DNA from: Streptococcus pseudoporcinus LQ 940-04
Lineage (GTDB): Bacteria; Bacillota; Bacilli; Lactobacillales; Streptococcaceae
Direction: 5' to 3'
Length of the DNA: 64,000 nt
Assembly (NCBI RefSeq): GCF_000188035.1
Contig: NZ_AEUY02000005.1
Location: 682,001-746,000 of the forward strand
Below, piece by piece: positions 49,217 through 57,905 of the stretch. How positions within the stretch are numbered: position 1 is the stretch's first letter; each line of letters starts with the position of its first letter. A model generated the notes under the pieces. It made no database searches and had not been told where the DNA came from. It saw only the letters and a program-made list of their open reading frames with translations. A program made the position numbers and the translations under genes.

Positions 49217-50440
49217 ATGAAGGAATTTTTTAATTTATCTAAACAGATCCAAATTAGGCAACTAGTTCGGTTTGTAACGATTACTCTTGGAAGTAGTATC
49301 TTTCCATTTATGGCTATGTACTACGCCACTTATTTTGGGACACTGTGGACAGGTTTTTTGATGATAGTGACTAGTTTTGCTGGTCTTTTAGGAAGTTTGT
49401 ACGGGGGTCATCTGTCTGATGCCATTGGACGGAAAAAAGTGGTTATTTATGGTTCTATTGGAACGACAATCGGTTGGCTCTTAGCTATTGTAGCAAACGT
49501 GCCCAACCATGTTATGCCAGATTTAATGTTCTTAGGCATCCTATTAGTAGAATTGGCTTCTAGTTTTTATGCTCCAGCATATGAAGCAATGTTGATTGAT
49601 TTAACCGATTTGAATAATCGGAAATTTGTTTACACTATTAATTATTGGTTTATTAATATTGCTGTGATGCTTGGTGCAGGTCTCTCCGGCCTATTCTATG
49701 ATCATTATTTTCTTGACTTATTGATAGCTCTTTTTCTCGTTAACATCCTTTGTTTCCTAATTGCTTATTTCTATTTCGATGAAACCATGCCAGAGGATCA
49801 TTCTTTTACCCATAACCGAGGTCTGGGTGGTACCTTCCGAAATTATAAAGAAGTCTTCAAAGATAAACCCTTTCTTATCTTTACTTTAGGGTCAATTCTC
49901 TTTTCAAGTATTTGGTTACAAATGGATAATTTTGTACCTGTTCATTTAAAGCTTGCCTTTCAGGAAACAAGGGTTTTGGGGTTTCAGATTACGGGGGCTA
50001 AGATGTTGTCTATTATGGTATTCACCAATACGATTTTGATTGTAGCTCTGATGACCTTATCGAATAAATTGACTGAAAGGTGGCCTTTATTGCAACAGTT
50101 GATCTTAGGGTCAGGTATTTTTACAGTTGGAATGTTTTTGGCTTTTTCGTTTAGTCACTTTACGGGTATTATCATTGCTGTGATTATCTTTACTATAGGT
50201 GAAATGATAAATGTTCCAGCTAATCAGGTTTTAAGGGCAGAAATGATGGATCAATCAAAAATTGGCTCCTACACTGGATTTATCTCTATGACGCAACCTT
50301 TGGGAGCAGTATTAGCGGGTTTAATTGTGTCGCTCAGCCATTTTACTGGGCTCATCGGTGTTCAAGTCTCTTTTTTACTTATTGCGATAGTGGGACTATA
50401 CCTCATTATTTTAGCTGCGAAACAGAAAGAAAAGGTTTAA
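49217..50440 (+). CDS. MFS transporter (LmrP-like)
   Basis: 407 residues with about 12 membrane segments. The loop 2-3 MFS signature [12 protein letters not shown] is present. It resembles the LmrP-type multidrug/proton antiporters that lie between mutL and ruvA in streptococci; the substrate is unproven. It begins 10 bp after mutL and ends 1 bp before the ruvA ATG. Confidence 0.87.
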   Translation: MKEFFNLSKQIQIRQLVRFVTITLGSSIFPFMAMYYATYFGTLWTGFLMIVTSFAGLLGSLYGGHLSDAIGRKKVVIYGSIGTTIGWLLAIVANVPNHVMPDLMFLGILLVELASSFYAPAYEAMLIDLTDLNNRKFVYTINYWFINIAVMLGAGLSGLFYDHYFLDLLIALFLVNILCFLIAYFYFDETMPEDHSFTHNRGLGGTFRNYKEVFKDKPFLIFTLGSILFSSIWLQMDNFVPVHLKLAFQETRVLGFQITGAKMLSIMVFTNTILIVALMTLSNKLTERWPLLQQLILGSGIFTVGMFLAFSFSHFTGIIIAVIIFTIGEMINVPANQVLRAEMMDQSKIGSYTGFISMTQPLGAVLAGLIVSLSHFTGLIGVQVSFLLIAIVGLYLIILAAKQKEKV

Positions 50441-50441
50441 T

Positions 50442-51035
50442 ATGTTTGACTATATAAAAGGGCAATTAACAAAAATTACTGCTAAATATATTGTTGTAGA
50501 GGTAAATGGTCTAGGTTATATTATCTATGTGGCTAACCCTTATAGCTTTACAGATAGTGTCAACCAAAATGTGACTGTTTATCTGCATCAAGTGATTAGA
50601 GAAGATGCTCATCTTTTATTTGGCTTTCATACGGATGATGAAAAGGATGTTTTTTTAAAACTCATTTCTGTTTCGGGTATTGGTCCCATGACTGCTTTAG
50701 CTATTGTTGCTGTGGACGATAACCAGGGCTTGGTTACAGCTATTGACAATAGTGATATTAAGTACTTAATGAAGTTCCCTAAAATTGGTAAAAAGACGGC
50801 ACAGCAAATGATTCTCGACCTTGCTGGCAAGTTTGTGGACAATCCAGAGCCTGGTCAGCAGCAGAGCCAAGCTAAGCGAAATAGTAATCACCAGCTTGAC
50901 GAAGCTATCGAGGCCCTCTTAGCGCTAGGCTATAAAGCAACAGAGTTGAAGAAGATTAGGGCTTTCTTTGAAGGAACAGAGGAAACGGCTGAGCAGTATA
51001 TCAAGTCAGCTTTGAAAATGTTAATGAAGGGGTAA
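50442..51035 (+). CDS. ruvA: Holliday junction branch migration protein RuvA
   Basis: 197 residues: N-terminal OB-fold domain ([20 protein letters not shown]), two helix-hairpin-helix motifs ([15 protein letters not shown] and [17 protein letters not shown]), a flexible linker and the C-terminal three-helix domain that contacts RuvB. ruvB is not in the window. It is directly after the MFS gene and 6 bp before tag. Confidence 0.96.
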   Translation: MFDYIKGQLTKITAKYIVVEVNGLGYIIYVANPYSFTDSVNQNVTVYLHQVIREDAHLLFGFHTDDEKDVFLKLISVSGIGPMTALAIVAVDDNQGLVTAIDNSDIKYLMKFPKIGKKTAQQMILDLAGKFVDNPEPGQQQSQAKRNSNHQLDEAIEALLALGYKATELKKIRAFFEGTEETAEQYIKSALKMLMKG

Positions 51036-51041
51036 TAGGTT

Positions 51042-51596
51042 ATGGTTCAACGTTGCCACTGGGTACCCGTAGATAATACACTTTATTGTGCCTACCATGA
51101 TAAAGAGTGGGGCAAGCCAATTTATGATGATCAAAAATTATTTGAATTGCTTTGTTTGGAAAGTTATCAGTCTGGCCTATCTTGGTTGACAGTTTTAAAA
51201 AAACGCCCTGCTTTTAACAAGGTTTTTCATAACTATGATGTTAATCGAGTTGCTCTATTTAGCTCAAAAGAAATGGCTGACGCTTTACAGAATCCATTGA
51301 TTATCCGCCATAGGTTAAAGCTGGAAGCTACTGTCAACAATGCAAAAGCGGTTCAGAGAATTCAAGAAGATTATGGTTCTTTTTCGGATTTTTTGTGGGG
51401 ATTTGTTGATTATCACCCCATTGACAACCTTGTCAACAAAGACCATCCAGCTCCCGCTCAGACAAATTTGTCAATCGCTTTAGCTAAGGCTTTAAAAAAA
51501 CATGGTTTTAAATTTCTTGGGCCGACAACTGTCTATTCTTTTATGCAGGCTTCAGGAATGGTCAATGATCATGAGGAGAACTGTGCTTATAAGTAG
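51042..51596 (+). CDS. tag: DNA-3-methyladenine glycosylase I
   Basis: 184 residues. The family motifs RCHWVPVDNTLYCAYHDKEW and LESYQSGLSWLTVLKKRPAF are clear. The zinc ligands of Tag (N-terminal Cys/His and C-terminal His/Cys in NDHEENCAYK) are kept. It removes 3-methyladenine from DNA. AAGGGG precedes the ATG. Last gene of the mutL run, followed by a terminator. Confidence 0.95.
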   Translation: MVQRCHWVPVDNTLYCAYHDKEWGKPIYDDQKLFELLCLESYQSGLSWLTVLKKRPAFNKVFHNYDVNRVALFSSKEMADALQNPLIIRHRLKLEATVNNAKAVQRIQEDYGSFSDFLWGFVDYHPIDNLVNKDHPAPAQTNLSIALAKALKKHGFKFLGPTTVYSFMQASGMVNDHEENCAYK

Positions 51597-51633
51597 ATTC
51601 CTGATAAATAATGGTTTTTCTTTTGTGATAAAG

Positions 51634-51668
51634 ACTCCTAATTTCGATAGAATGATAGGAGTTTTTTT
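51634..51668 (+). terminator. Terminator after tag
   Basis: ACTCCTA, 15-nt loop with ATT/AAT pairing inside, TAGGAGT followed by T6. Confidence 0.8.
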
Positions 51669-51685
51669 GATAAAATGAAGAAAAA

Positions 51686-51694
51686 TATCGAATA
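51686..51694 (+). promoter_or_regulatory. Candidate competence (CIN-box-like) element upstream of cinA
   Basis: TATCGAATA, 17 bp before the cinA ATG, resembles the streptococcal ComX/SigX box TACGAATA, with the CGAATA core intact but an altered 5' end. cinA-recA is a known late-competence operon in streptococci. Confidence 0.35.
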
Positions 51695-51711
51695 GGTAAG
51701 TAGGTGGCTAA

Positions 51712-52971
51712 ATGAAAGCGGAGATTGTTACAGTAGGTACAGAGATCTTAACTGGTCAAATTCTCAATACGAATGCTCAGTTTTTATCCGAAAAAATGGC
51801 TGAGATAGGAGTTGATATCTATTTTCAAACAGCCGTCGGGGACAACAAAGATCGTTTGCTGGAGGTTCTTGCCATAGCAAGTAAACGTAGTGATCTTGTT
51901 ATTCTGTGTGGAGGCCTTGGCCCAACAGAAGATGATTTAACCAAGCAAACATTAGCAAGTTTCTTGGGGCGTGATTTGATTTTCGACAAAGAGGCTAGGG
52001 ATAAATTGGATCGCTTTTTTGCTTCTCGTCCGCAAGGTTCGCGTACTACTAATAATGAGAGGCAGGCGCAGTTGATTGAAGGTTCAAGACCTATTCAAAA
52101 TATTACGGGACTAGCGGTAGGAGGTTTGGTGGAGAGTGGCGGTGTTTCTTATGTTGTCTTACCTGGCCCTCCTTCTGAATTGATACCAATGGTTAATCAA
52201 CAGTTATTACCGATGCTGACTGCGACTCAGACTAGGCTTTATTCGCGTGTATTACGCTTTTTTGGTATTGGTGAAAGTCAACTAGTCACTGTTCTAGCCA
52301 ACTTCATATCTGAGCAGACTGATCCAACGATCGCGCCTTATGCCAAGATAGGTGAAGTAACACTGCGTTTATCCACCAAGGCATTGGGGCTGATAGAGGC
52401 AAATCAAAAGCTAGATAAACTTGAAAAAGCTATTTTAGATACCCCAACGATGGACAGTATTCCCTTAAGGCAGTTCTTTTATGGTTATGGTGAAGATAAT
52501 AGTTTATCAAGGGAAGTTGTCCAGTTACTTAAGCAAAAGAAGAAAAAACTTACAGCAGCTGAGAGTCTAACAGCTGGACTTTTTCAGTCAACCTTAGCTA
52601 ATTATGCAGGGATCTCTGAATTTTTTTCAGGCGGGTTTGTGACCTACAGTATGTTAGAAAAGTCAAGAATGCTGAACATTCCTTTATCTGATTTACAAGC
52701 TAATGGGGTGGTTAGCCACTATACAGCCCGAGAAATGGCTGAGAAAGCGCGGTTGTTAACTGAGTCAGATATAGGAATTAGTTTAACAGGTGTTGCAGGG
52801 CCAGATTCTCTAGAGGGACATGAGGCGGGAACTGTTTTTATCGGTATTTCGACAGAGGAAAAAACAGATTCTATCCAAATTGCAATTGGTGGACGGACTC
52901 GTTCTGATATTCGTTATATAGCAACGCTACATGCTTTTAATTTGGTCCGAAAAACTTTATTAAAAAGTTGA
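51712..52971 (+). CDS. cinA: Competence/damage-inducible protein CinA
   Basis: 419 residues. The N-terminal MoaB-like domain ([20 protein letters not shown]) is followed by a C-terminal CinA deamidase domain (about 260-415, [23 protein letters not shown]). CinA enzymes act on pyridine nucleotides (NMN deamidase and ADP-ribose pyrophosphatase in various bacteria); in streptococci the protein is competence-induced and interacts with RecA. AGGTGG precedes the ATG. recA follows after 89 bp with its own -10. Confidence 0.95.
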   Translation: MKAEIVTVGTEILTGQILNTNAQFLSEKMAEIGVDIYFQTAVGDNKDRLLEVLAIASKRSDLVILCGGLGPTEDDLTKQTLASFLGRDLIFDKEARDKLDRFFASRPQGSRTTNNERQAQLIEGSRPIQNITGLAVGGLVESGGVSYVVLPGPPSELIPMVNQQLLPMLTATQTRLYSRVLRFFGIGESQLVTVLANFISEQTDPTIAPYAKIGEVTLRLSTKALGLIEANQKLDKLEKAILDTPTMDSIPLRQFFYGYGEDNSLSREVVQLLKQKKKKLTAAESLTAGLFQSTLANYAGISEFFSGGFVTYSMLEKSRMLNIPLSDLQANGVVSHYTAREMAEKARLLTESDIGISLTGVAGPDSLEGHEAGTVFIGISTEEKTDSIQIAIGGRTRSDIRYIATLHAFNLVRKTLLKS

Positions 52972-52975
52972 AATT

Positions 52976-52984
52976 TGATACAAT
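52976..52984 (+). promoter_or_regulatory. Extended -10 promoter of recA
   Basis: TGATACAAT directly after the cinA stop codon, about 77 bp before recA, giving recA expression independent of cinA. No -35 consensus is seen. Confidence 0.5.
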
Positions 52985-53060
52985 ATAGTAAGTGTGGAAA
53001 TAATAAAAATGACCGTTTGTAGAGTCATTTCTAAGCTTTTCCAGTGAAGAGGAGAATGAA

Positions 53061-54203
53061 TTGGCAAAAAAAGTGAAGAAAACAGAAGAAATCACCAAAA
53101 AGTTTGGCGATGATCGTCGTAAAGCGTTAGATGATGCTTTAAAAAATATTGAGAAAGACTTCGGGAAAGGTGCGGTTATGCGTCTCGGAGAAAGAGCTGA
53201 ACAAAAGGTTCAAGTCATGAGTTCAGGAAGTCTTGCTCTGGACATTGCTTTAGGTGCTGGAGGTTATCCTAAGGGCCGTATTATCGAAATTTATGGACCT
53301 GAATCATCAGGTAAAACAACTGTTGCTCTCCACGCAGTTGCTCAGGCTCAAAAAGAAGGTGGTATTGCCGCTTTTATTGATGCTGAACATGCTCTAGATC
53401 CTGCCTATGCCGCTTCTTTAGGTGTTAATATTGATGAGTTGCTCTTGTCGCAGCCGGACTCAGGCGAGCAAGGACTTGAAATTGCAGGTAAATTAATTGA
53501 CTCTGGTGCTGTTGATTTGGTGGTAGTAGACTCGGTCGCAGCTTTAGTGCCACGTGCAGAAATTGACGGTGATATTGGGGATAGTCATGTTGGGTTGCAG
53601 GCTCGGATGATGAGTCAAGCCATGCGTAAGCTTTCAGCCTCTATCAATAAAACTAAAACGATTGCTATTTTTATTAACCAGTTACGTGAAAAAGTGGGGG
53701 TTATGTTTGGGAATCCGGAAACAACACCTGGTGGTCGTGCACTGAAATTCTACTCCTCTGTCCGACTGGATGTTCGTGGTAATACACAGATTAAAGGTAC
53801 TGGTGAGCAAAAAGACAGCAACATAGGTAAAGAGACCAAAATCAAAGTTGTTAAAAATAAAGTTGCTCCTCCATTTAAAGTAGCTGAAGTGGAAATCATG
53901 TATGGAGAAGGTATTTCACGTACAGGGGAGTTAATTAAAATTGCTTCAGATTTAGACATTATTCAGAAAGCGGGCGCTTGGTTCTCTTATAATGGCGAAA
54001 AAATCGGGCAAGGTTCTGAGAATGCTAAAAAATTCTTGGCAGATCATCCTGATATTTTTGAAGAAATCGATCATAAAGTGCGTGTGAAAGTAGGTCTCTT
54101 AGAAGATGACTTAGAGCAAGAAGAAGTTGTGGAGCCTACATTAGACCAAAGTACTGATGAGCTAGTCCTCGAGTTGGATGATGCGATTGAAATTGAAGAT
54201 TAA
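53061..54203 (+). CDS. recA: Recombinase RecA
   Basis: 380 residues, TTG start 6 nt after AGAGGAGA. Walker [10 protein letters not shown] starts at residue 79; the MAW and Walker B motifs, loop L1 and L2 ([21 protein letters not shown]) and the acidic C-terminal tail ([10 protein letters not shown]) are present. It promotes strand exchange in repair and transformation. No LexA-type operator is evident upstream. A terminator follows. Confidence 0.98.
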   Translation: MAKKVKKTEEITKKFGDDRRKALDDALKNIEKDFGKGAVMRLGERAEQKVQVMSSGSLALDIALGAGGYPKGRIIEIYGPESSGKTTVALHAVAQAQKEGGIAAFIDAEHALDPAYAASLGVNIDELLLSQPDSGEQGLEIAGKLIDSGAVDLVVVDSVAALVPRAEIDGDIGDSHVGLQARMMSQAMRKLSASINKTKTIAIFINQLREKVGVMFGNPETTPGGRALKFYSSVRLDVRGNTQIKGTGEQKDSNIGKETKIKVVKNKVAPPFKVAEVEIMYGEGISRTGELIKIASDLDIIQKAGAWFSYNGEKIGQGSENAKKFLADHPDIFEEIDHKVRVKVGLLEDDLEQEEVVEPTLDQSTDELVLELDDAIEIED

Positions 54204-54205
54204 AG

Positions 54206-54229
54206 AAAAGACCTTTAAGGTCTTTTTTT
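54206..54229 (+). terminator. Terminator after recA
   Basis: aaaagacc, 5-nt loop, ggtctttt followed by TTT. Confidence 0.9.
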
Positions 54230-54608
54230 GCTTAATTTGAGATAAAGACAGATTCTTAAAATCAAGCGGGTGGGAGATTTTTCAGAACAAGTTACAGAAG
54301 AAGAGATTATAAATTTGTTAAGAATAGAAGATGATTCTTGGTTAAGGACTTACTAATAAGCCGGAATGAAGGGAAGACGACTTAGTAGAATAGACAGCAT
54401 ATGCCTAGTAATTAGTAATGAGTCCATTAATAAATAGGACTTATTCAAAAAGTAATAAAACCGCTTACAAAGGGCTAGTGGTGGGAAAAATCACACAAAA
54501 GGAAAGGGTAAACGGCCAAAAATGACAAAAAATAGGTCCGAAGACCTATGTTCAAGTTTTTACTCTGTGTTACAATAATCATATCACGAAATAGAAAGTG
54601 AGAGCAAC
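54230..54608. other. Intergenic region recA-spx, no gene recognised
   Basis: 379 bp. A plus-strand stretch encoding SEQVTEEEIINLLRIEDDSW (around 54284-54345) lies in a short frame with no start or ribosome binding site and is likely debris. A TACAAT near 54570 may be the spx -10. Nothing else is recognisable. Confidence 0.4.
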
Positions 54609-55007
54609 ATGATAAGAATTTATACGATTTCAAGTTGTACGAGCTGTAAAAAGGCCAAGACTTGGTTAAATGGCCATAAGCTCCCCTATAAAGAGCAGAA
54701 TTTAGGAAAAGAACCTTTAACAAAAGAAGAAATTTTGGAAATTCTTTCAAAAACAGAAAATGGTGTTGAGAGTATCGTCTCATCTAAAAACCGTTATGCA
54801 AAGGCTCTAAACTGTGATATTGAAGAATTAAGTGTTAGTGAAGTTATTGATTTAATTCAGGGCAATCCTCGTATTCTTAAGAGCCCTATTTTGATTGATG
54901 ATAAACGCCTTCAAGTTGGCTATAAAGAAGATGATATTAGAGCATTCTTGCCACGCTCTATTCGTAATATTGAAAATACAGAGGCGCGTTTACGTGCTGC
55001 CTTGTAA
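54609..55007 (+). CDS. spx: Spx-family transcriptional regulator
   Basis: 132 residues, ArsC-like thioredoxin fold. The redox switch CTSC is at 10-13, and the conserved KSPILIDDKRLQVGY region binds the RNA polymerase alpha C-terminal domain. Spx controls oxidative and envelope stress genes. Streptococci usually carry two Spx proteins; I cannot tell which paralogue this is, though its place next to recA is a conserved one. The stop codon overlaps the foot of its terminator. Confidence 0.95.
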   Translation: MIRIYTISSCTSCKKAKTWLNGHKLPYKEQNLGKEPLTKEEILEILSKTENGVESIVSSKNRYAKALNCDIEELSVSEVIDLIQGNPRILKSPILIDDKRLQVGYKEDDIRAFLPRSIRNIENTEARLRAAL

Positions 55008-55032
55008 AAAGCTCTATTTATGAGCTTTTTTT
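55006..55032 (+). terminator. Terminator after spx
   Basis: aaaaagctc, 7-nt loop, gagcttttt plus TT. Confidence 0.9.
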
Positions 55033-55053
55033 ATGTTCTAATAACTAGATTTC

Positions 55054-55082
55054 TTGTTAATTATCAAAAAATAAGATATAAT
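55054..55082 (+). promoter_or_regulatory. Promoter of ireB-ruvX-DUF1292 operon
   Basis: -35 TTGTTA (55054-55059), 17-bp spacer, -10 TATAAT (55077-55082). Confidence 0.75.
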
Positions 55083-55118
55083 ATATGATAGCACTTAGTT
55101 TAGAAAGAAGGTGTAAGT

Positions 55119-55388
55119 ATGGGATTTACAGATGAAACAGTCCGCTTTAAATTAGACGATGGGGATAAGAAGGAAATTAGTGAAACACTTACTGCTGTTT
55201 ACCATTCTTTAGAGGAAAAAGGTTACAATCCAATTAACCAAATCGTTGGTTATGTATTAAGTGGAGACCCTGCTTATGTTCCGAGATATAATGATGCCAG
55301 AAATCAGATCCGTAAGTATGAACGTGATGAAATTGTAGAAGAGCTTGTTCGCTATTATTTACAAGGAAATGGAATTGACGTTAAATGA
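55119..55388 (+). CDS. ireB: IreB family regulatory phosphoprotein (DUF965)
   Basis: 89 residues with the family core [20 protein letters not shown] and [20 protein letters not shown]. The N-terminal Thr residues (FTDETVRF) correspond to the site phosphorylated by the PASTA kinase IreK/StkP in related bacteria. In Enterococcus IreB dampens cephalosporin resistance. AGAAGGTG precedes the ATG. It overlaps ruvX by 4 bp. Confidence 0.95.
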   Translation: MGFTDETVRFKLDDGDKKEISETLTAVYHSLEEKGYNPINQIVGYVLSGDPAYVPRYNDARNQIRKYERDEIVEELVRYYLQGNGIDVK

Positions 55389-55804
55389 GAATAATGGGAT
55401 TGGATGTTGGTTCAAAAACTGTAGGTGTTGCCATTAGTGACCCACTTGGTTTTACTGCCCAAGGTCTTGAGATTATAAAAATTGATGAAGCTAACCAAGC
55501 TTTTGGCTTTGATCGATTAAGTGAATTGGTAGCCCAATATAAGGTCTCTCAATTTGTTGTTGGTCTACCAAAGAATATGAATAATACTAGTGGTCCACGG
55601 GTAGAAGCTAGCCAAGCCTATGGTCAAAAAATACAAGAACTATTCAAGATTCCAGTTGTCTACCAAGACGAACGACTAACAACCGTTGAAGCTGAACGAA
55701 TGCTAATTGAACAGGCGGATATTAGTCGTGGCAAGCGAAAAAAGGTTATTGATAAACTTGCTGCTCAACTTATTTTGCAAAATTATTTAGATAGAACCTA
55801 TTAA
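55385..55804 (+). CDS. ruvX: Holliday junction resolvase / pre-16S rRNA nuclease RuvX (YqgF)
   Basis: 139 residues, RNase H-like fold. [16 protein letters not shown] carries the first catalytic Asp and [15 protein letters not shown] the second motif; [12 protein letters not shown] supplies the acidic residue. YqgF proteins process the 16S rRNA 5' end. It overlaps ireB (4 bp) and precedes the DUF1292 gene by 10 bp, the conserved Firmicutes order. Confidence 0.95.
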   Translation: MRIMGLDVGSKTVGVAISDPLGFTAQGLEIIKIDEANQAFGFDRLSELVAQYKVSQFVVGLPKNMNNTSGPRVEASQAYGQKIQELFKIPVVYQDERLTTVEAERMLIEQADISRGKRKKVIDKLAAQLILQNYLDRTY

Positions 55805-55814
55805 GGAGAAAGAA

Positions 55815-56114
55815 ATGGCACATAATCACGATCATGAACATGAAGTTATTACACTTGTGGATGAACAAGGGAATGAATCATTATTCGAGATTTTATTAAC
55901 TATTGATGGAAAAGAAGAATTTGGAAAGAATTATGTTCTGCTAGTACCTGCTGGTTCTGAAGAGGATGAGTCTGGTGAGATTGAAATTCAAGCCTATTCA
56001 TTCACTGAAAACGAAGATGGAACTGAAGGTGATTTACAACCAATTCCTGAAGATTCTGATGCTGAATGGGATATGATTGAAGAAGTCTTTAACAGTTTTT
56101 TAGATGAAGAATAA
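55815..56114 (+). CDS. DUF1292 protein (YrzB-like)
   Basis: 99 residues, highly acidic, with a His-rich start ([10 protein letters not shown]) and the DUF1292 core ([20 protein letters not shown]). Function unknown; the gene always seems to follow ireB and ruvX. AAGGAG precedes the ATG. A hairpin CCCA/TGGG followed by T-rich sequence lies just after the stop codon. Confidence 0.9.
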   Translation: MAHNHDHEHEVITLVDEQGNESLFEILLTIDGKEEFGKNYVLLVPAGSEEDESGEIEIQAYSFTENEDGTEGDLQPIPEDSDAEWDMIEEVFNSFLDEE

Positions 56115-56184
56115 TAAGAGGCCCATTGGGTCTTTTATTTTGCCTCAAACAAGCCTGATAGTTGAGGCCTCTTAGAACTTCAAA

Positions 56185-56227
56185 TTGACTAAATGTCATA
56201 ATCTGATATACTTGTTGTATGACATTT
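56185..56227 (+). promoter_or_regulatory. Promoter embedded in a 10-bp inverted repeat
   Basis: -35 TTGACT (56185-56190), 16-bp spacer, -10 TATACT (56207-56212) preceded by TGA. A perfect inverted repeat aaatgtcata (56191-56200) / tatgacattt (56218-56227) brackets the -10: the left arm fills the spacer and the right arm ends before the ribosome binding site. It looks like an operator for an unknown regulator. Confidence 0.55.
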
Positions 56228-56241
56228 CAAGGAGAAAATAA

Positions 56242-57804
56242 GTGAGTCAAATGACTGTTAATGCTACTGCAACTATGAAGGATTTTCAAGTTGATGATGG
56301 CCCAACTAACCATACAACAAAGTATGAAACAAAAGTTCCAAGTTTACATAAAACTTATATTCTAATCATTAGTTTTTTAGTAGCTTTTTTGAGTGTGGCT
56401 AATCCCTTATTGACTGATCTGGCCAACCCATTACAAAATCAAAACCTTTATATTGGTATGATGCTGACCAAAGGGCAGATTCCCTACAGTGATATCTTTA
56501 CAACTGGAGGAATGCTTTATTTTGCCTTAATAGCTTTAAGTTATTATTTAGGCTCAACTTGGTGGTTGGTTTTCATAGAAGTAGTGGCATTCTATATGGC
56601 TGGAATTTATTTTTATAAATTAGTTCAGTTTGTGACAGCTAACCGTAAACTTGCATTGGCTTTTACGATGCTTTATTTTATTTTACTTGCTAGCCTAGGT
56701 TTTGGAGGAATCTATCCCATTCAATTCGCGATGCCATTTGTTTTGGTAACGCTTTGGTTTTTGACAAAATATTTTGCCGGATTAACTAAGGATGAGGCCT
56801 TTATTTTGTTTGGCATGACAGCTGCGATATCCATGCTTTTAGAACCTAGAATACTGGTTTTTTGGTTCTTAGTTACCATAGCTATCGTAGTTTATAATTG
56901 TAAATTAAGGCATTTGGCAAGAGGTTTCTACCAACTATTAGCTATCATATTAGGGCTTCTCTTGGTCTTCTATATCGTTGGTTATTTTATTTTAAATTTA
57001 CAAATTTTAGGCCCTTATTTATCTCAAGCCGTATTGTATCAGTTTTCTTATTTTAGAGTTGGGGCTTTGCCGATTTTTCTTTCTTTTTTGATTTATTTGT
57101 GCTTTTTAGGGGGAATTGGCTTCTTTTATGGCTTTGCCCCTTCTATAAAAGGAAGAGAGGAGCAACTGAATCCTTATATTAAGTATCTTCTTTTTGCTAC
57201 GATTGTTACTTACCTTATTATTGCCGGTTTAAGTGGTGATTATTACCCTTATCATCTTTTGCCGCTATTGCCTTTTAGCTTGCTTTTAATAGCTGTCCCA
57301 TTTGCTCAGTTTTATCATCAATCTACTAGAACACGTAGTCATCGTCGAGTGAGAAGGCAACCAAATGGTCTACTGGCTATTATCAAGCTTTATTTCAAGA
57401 AAACCTATTATCTACCCTTTATTGTTATTGCCTTATCTCTTGCTTTGGGGATACAGCAATATACTGATCAAAATCACCTCAACCAAGGAAGACAAGAGGT
57501 TGTTAGCTATATCAAAGAGCATGTTGCGACATCGGATAAAATTTATGTATGGGATAGTAGTTCACAAATCTATTTAGAAAGTCAGCGGAAAGCCGCTTCA
57601 CAATTTGCATCTCCTTCTGTTAATGTTAAGAAGGCCGCACATAAACATGTCTTGATGGATGAGCTACTACAAGATAGGGCTCAATATATTATTGTGAATA
57701 AGGAATATCCTTTACCAAAAACTCTCCAAAAGCACCTTAAACGGGACTATCAATTGATTACTAAAACTGATATAGCAAGCTTTCAGATCTATCAGCAAAA
57801 ATAA
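56242..57804 (+). CDS. GT-C-like polytopic membrane protein
   Basis: 520 residues, GTG start with AAGGAG 7 nt upstream. A hydrophilic N-terminus of about 36 residues precedes about ten membrane segments and a C-terminal outer domain of about 120 residues. The first outer loop GQIPYSDIFTTGG and the late GDYYPYHLLPLLP resemble the acidic loop and Tyr/His motif of GT-C lipid-linked glycosyltransferases (ArnT/GT39 type), so a role in surface glycan modification is possible but unproven. Monocistronic, between an operator-like promoter and a strong hairpin. Confidence 0.7.
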   Translation: MSQMTVNATATMKDFQVDDGPTNHTTKYETKVPSLHKTYILIISFLVAFLSVANPLLTDLANPLQNQNLYIGMMLTKGQIPYSDIFTTGGMLYFALIALSYYLGSTWWLVFIEVVAFYMAGIYFYKLVQFVTANRKLALAFTMLYFILLASLGFGGIYPIQFAMPFVLVTLWFLTKYFAGLTKDEAFILFGMTAAISMLLEPRILVFWFLVTIAIVVYNCKLRHLARGFYQLLAIILGLLLVFYIVGYFILNLQILGPYLSQAVLYQFSYFRVGALPIFLSFLIYLCFLGGIGFFYGFAPSIKGREEQLNPYIKYLLFATIVTYLIIAGLSGDYYPYHLLPLLPFSLLLIAVPFAQFYHQSTRTRSHRRVRRQPNGLLAIIKLYFKKTYYLPFIVIALSLALGIQQYTDQNHLNQGRQEVVSYIKEHVATSDKIYVWDSSSQIYLESQRKAASQFASPSVNVKKAAHKHVLMDELLQDRAQYIIVNKEYPLPKTLQKHLKRDYQLITKTDIASFQIYQQK

Positions 57805-57808
57805 GATG

Positions 57809-57864
57809 AAAATCAATATATTGTGTTATCTAAATTTTATCAACACAATATATTGATTTTTTTT
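57809..57864. promoter_or_regulatory. Pair of NrdR-box-like palindromes; also forms a terminator stem
   Basis: Two 16-mers, AATCAATATATTGTGT (57811-57826) and ACACAATATATTGATT (57843-57858), share the core CAATATATTG and are inverted copies of each other with centres 32 bp (about three helix turns) apart. This matches the tandem NrdR-box plan upstream of ribonucleotide reductase genes. The same sequence forms a perfect 19-bp stem with a T8 tail that could terminate the upstream gene. Confidence 0.65.
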
Positions 57865-57880
57865 AATGGAGTGATATAAT
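57853..57880 (+). promoter_or_regulatory. nrdD promoter
   Basis: -35 TTGATT (57853-57858) inside the second NrdR-like box, 16-bp spacer, -10 TATAAT (57875-57880) preceded by TGA. A repressor on the box would cover the -35. Confidence 0.7.
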
Positions 57881-57905
57881 AGTCCAAGTAAGGAGAAATG
57901 ACAAG

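Noticed and set aside
54475..54783. Minus-strand 102-codon frame across the spx start
   Set aside because: It overlaps the spx coding sequence on the opposite strand and has no ribosome binding site.
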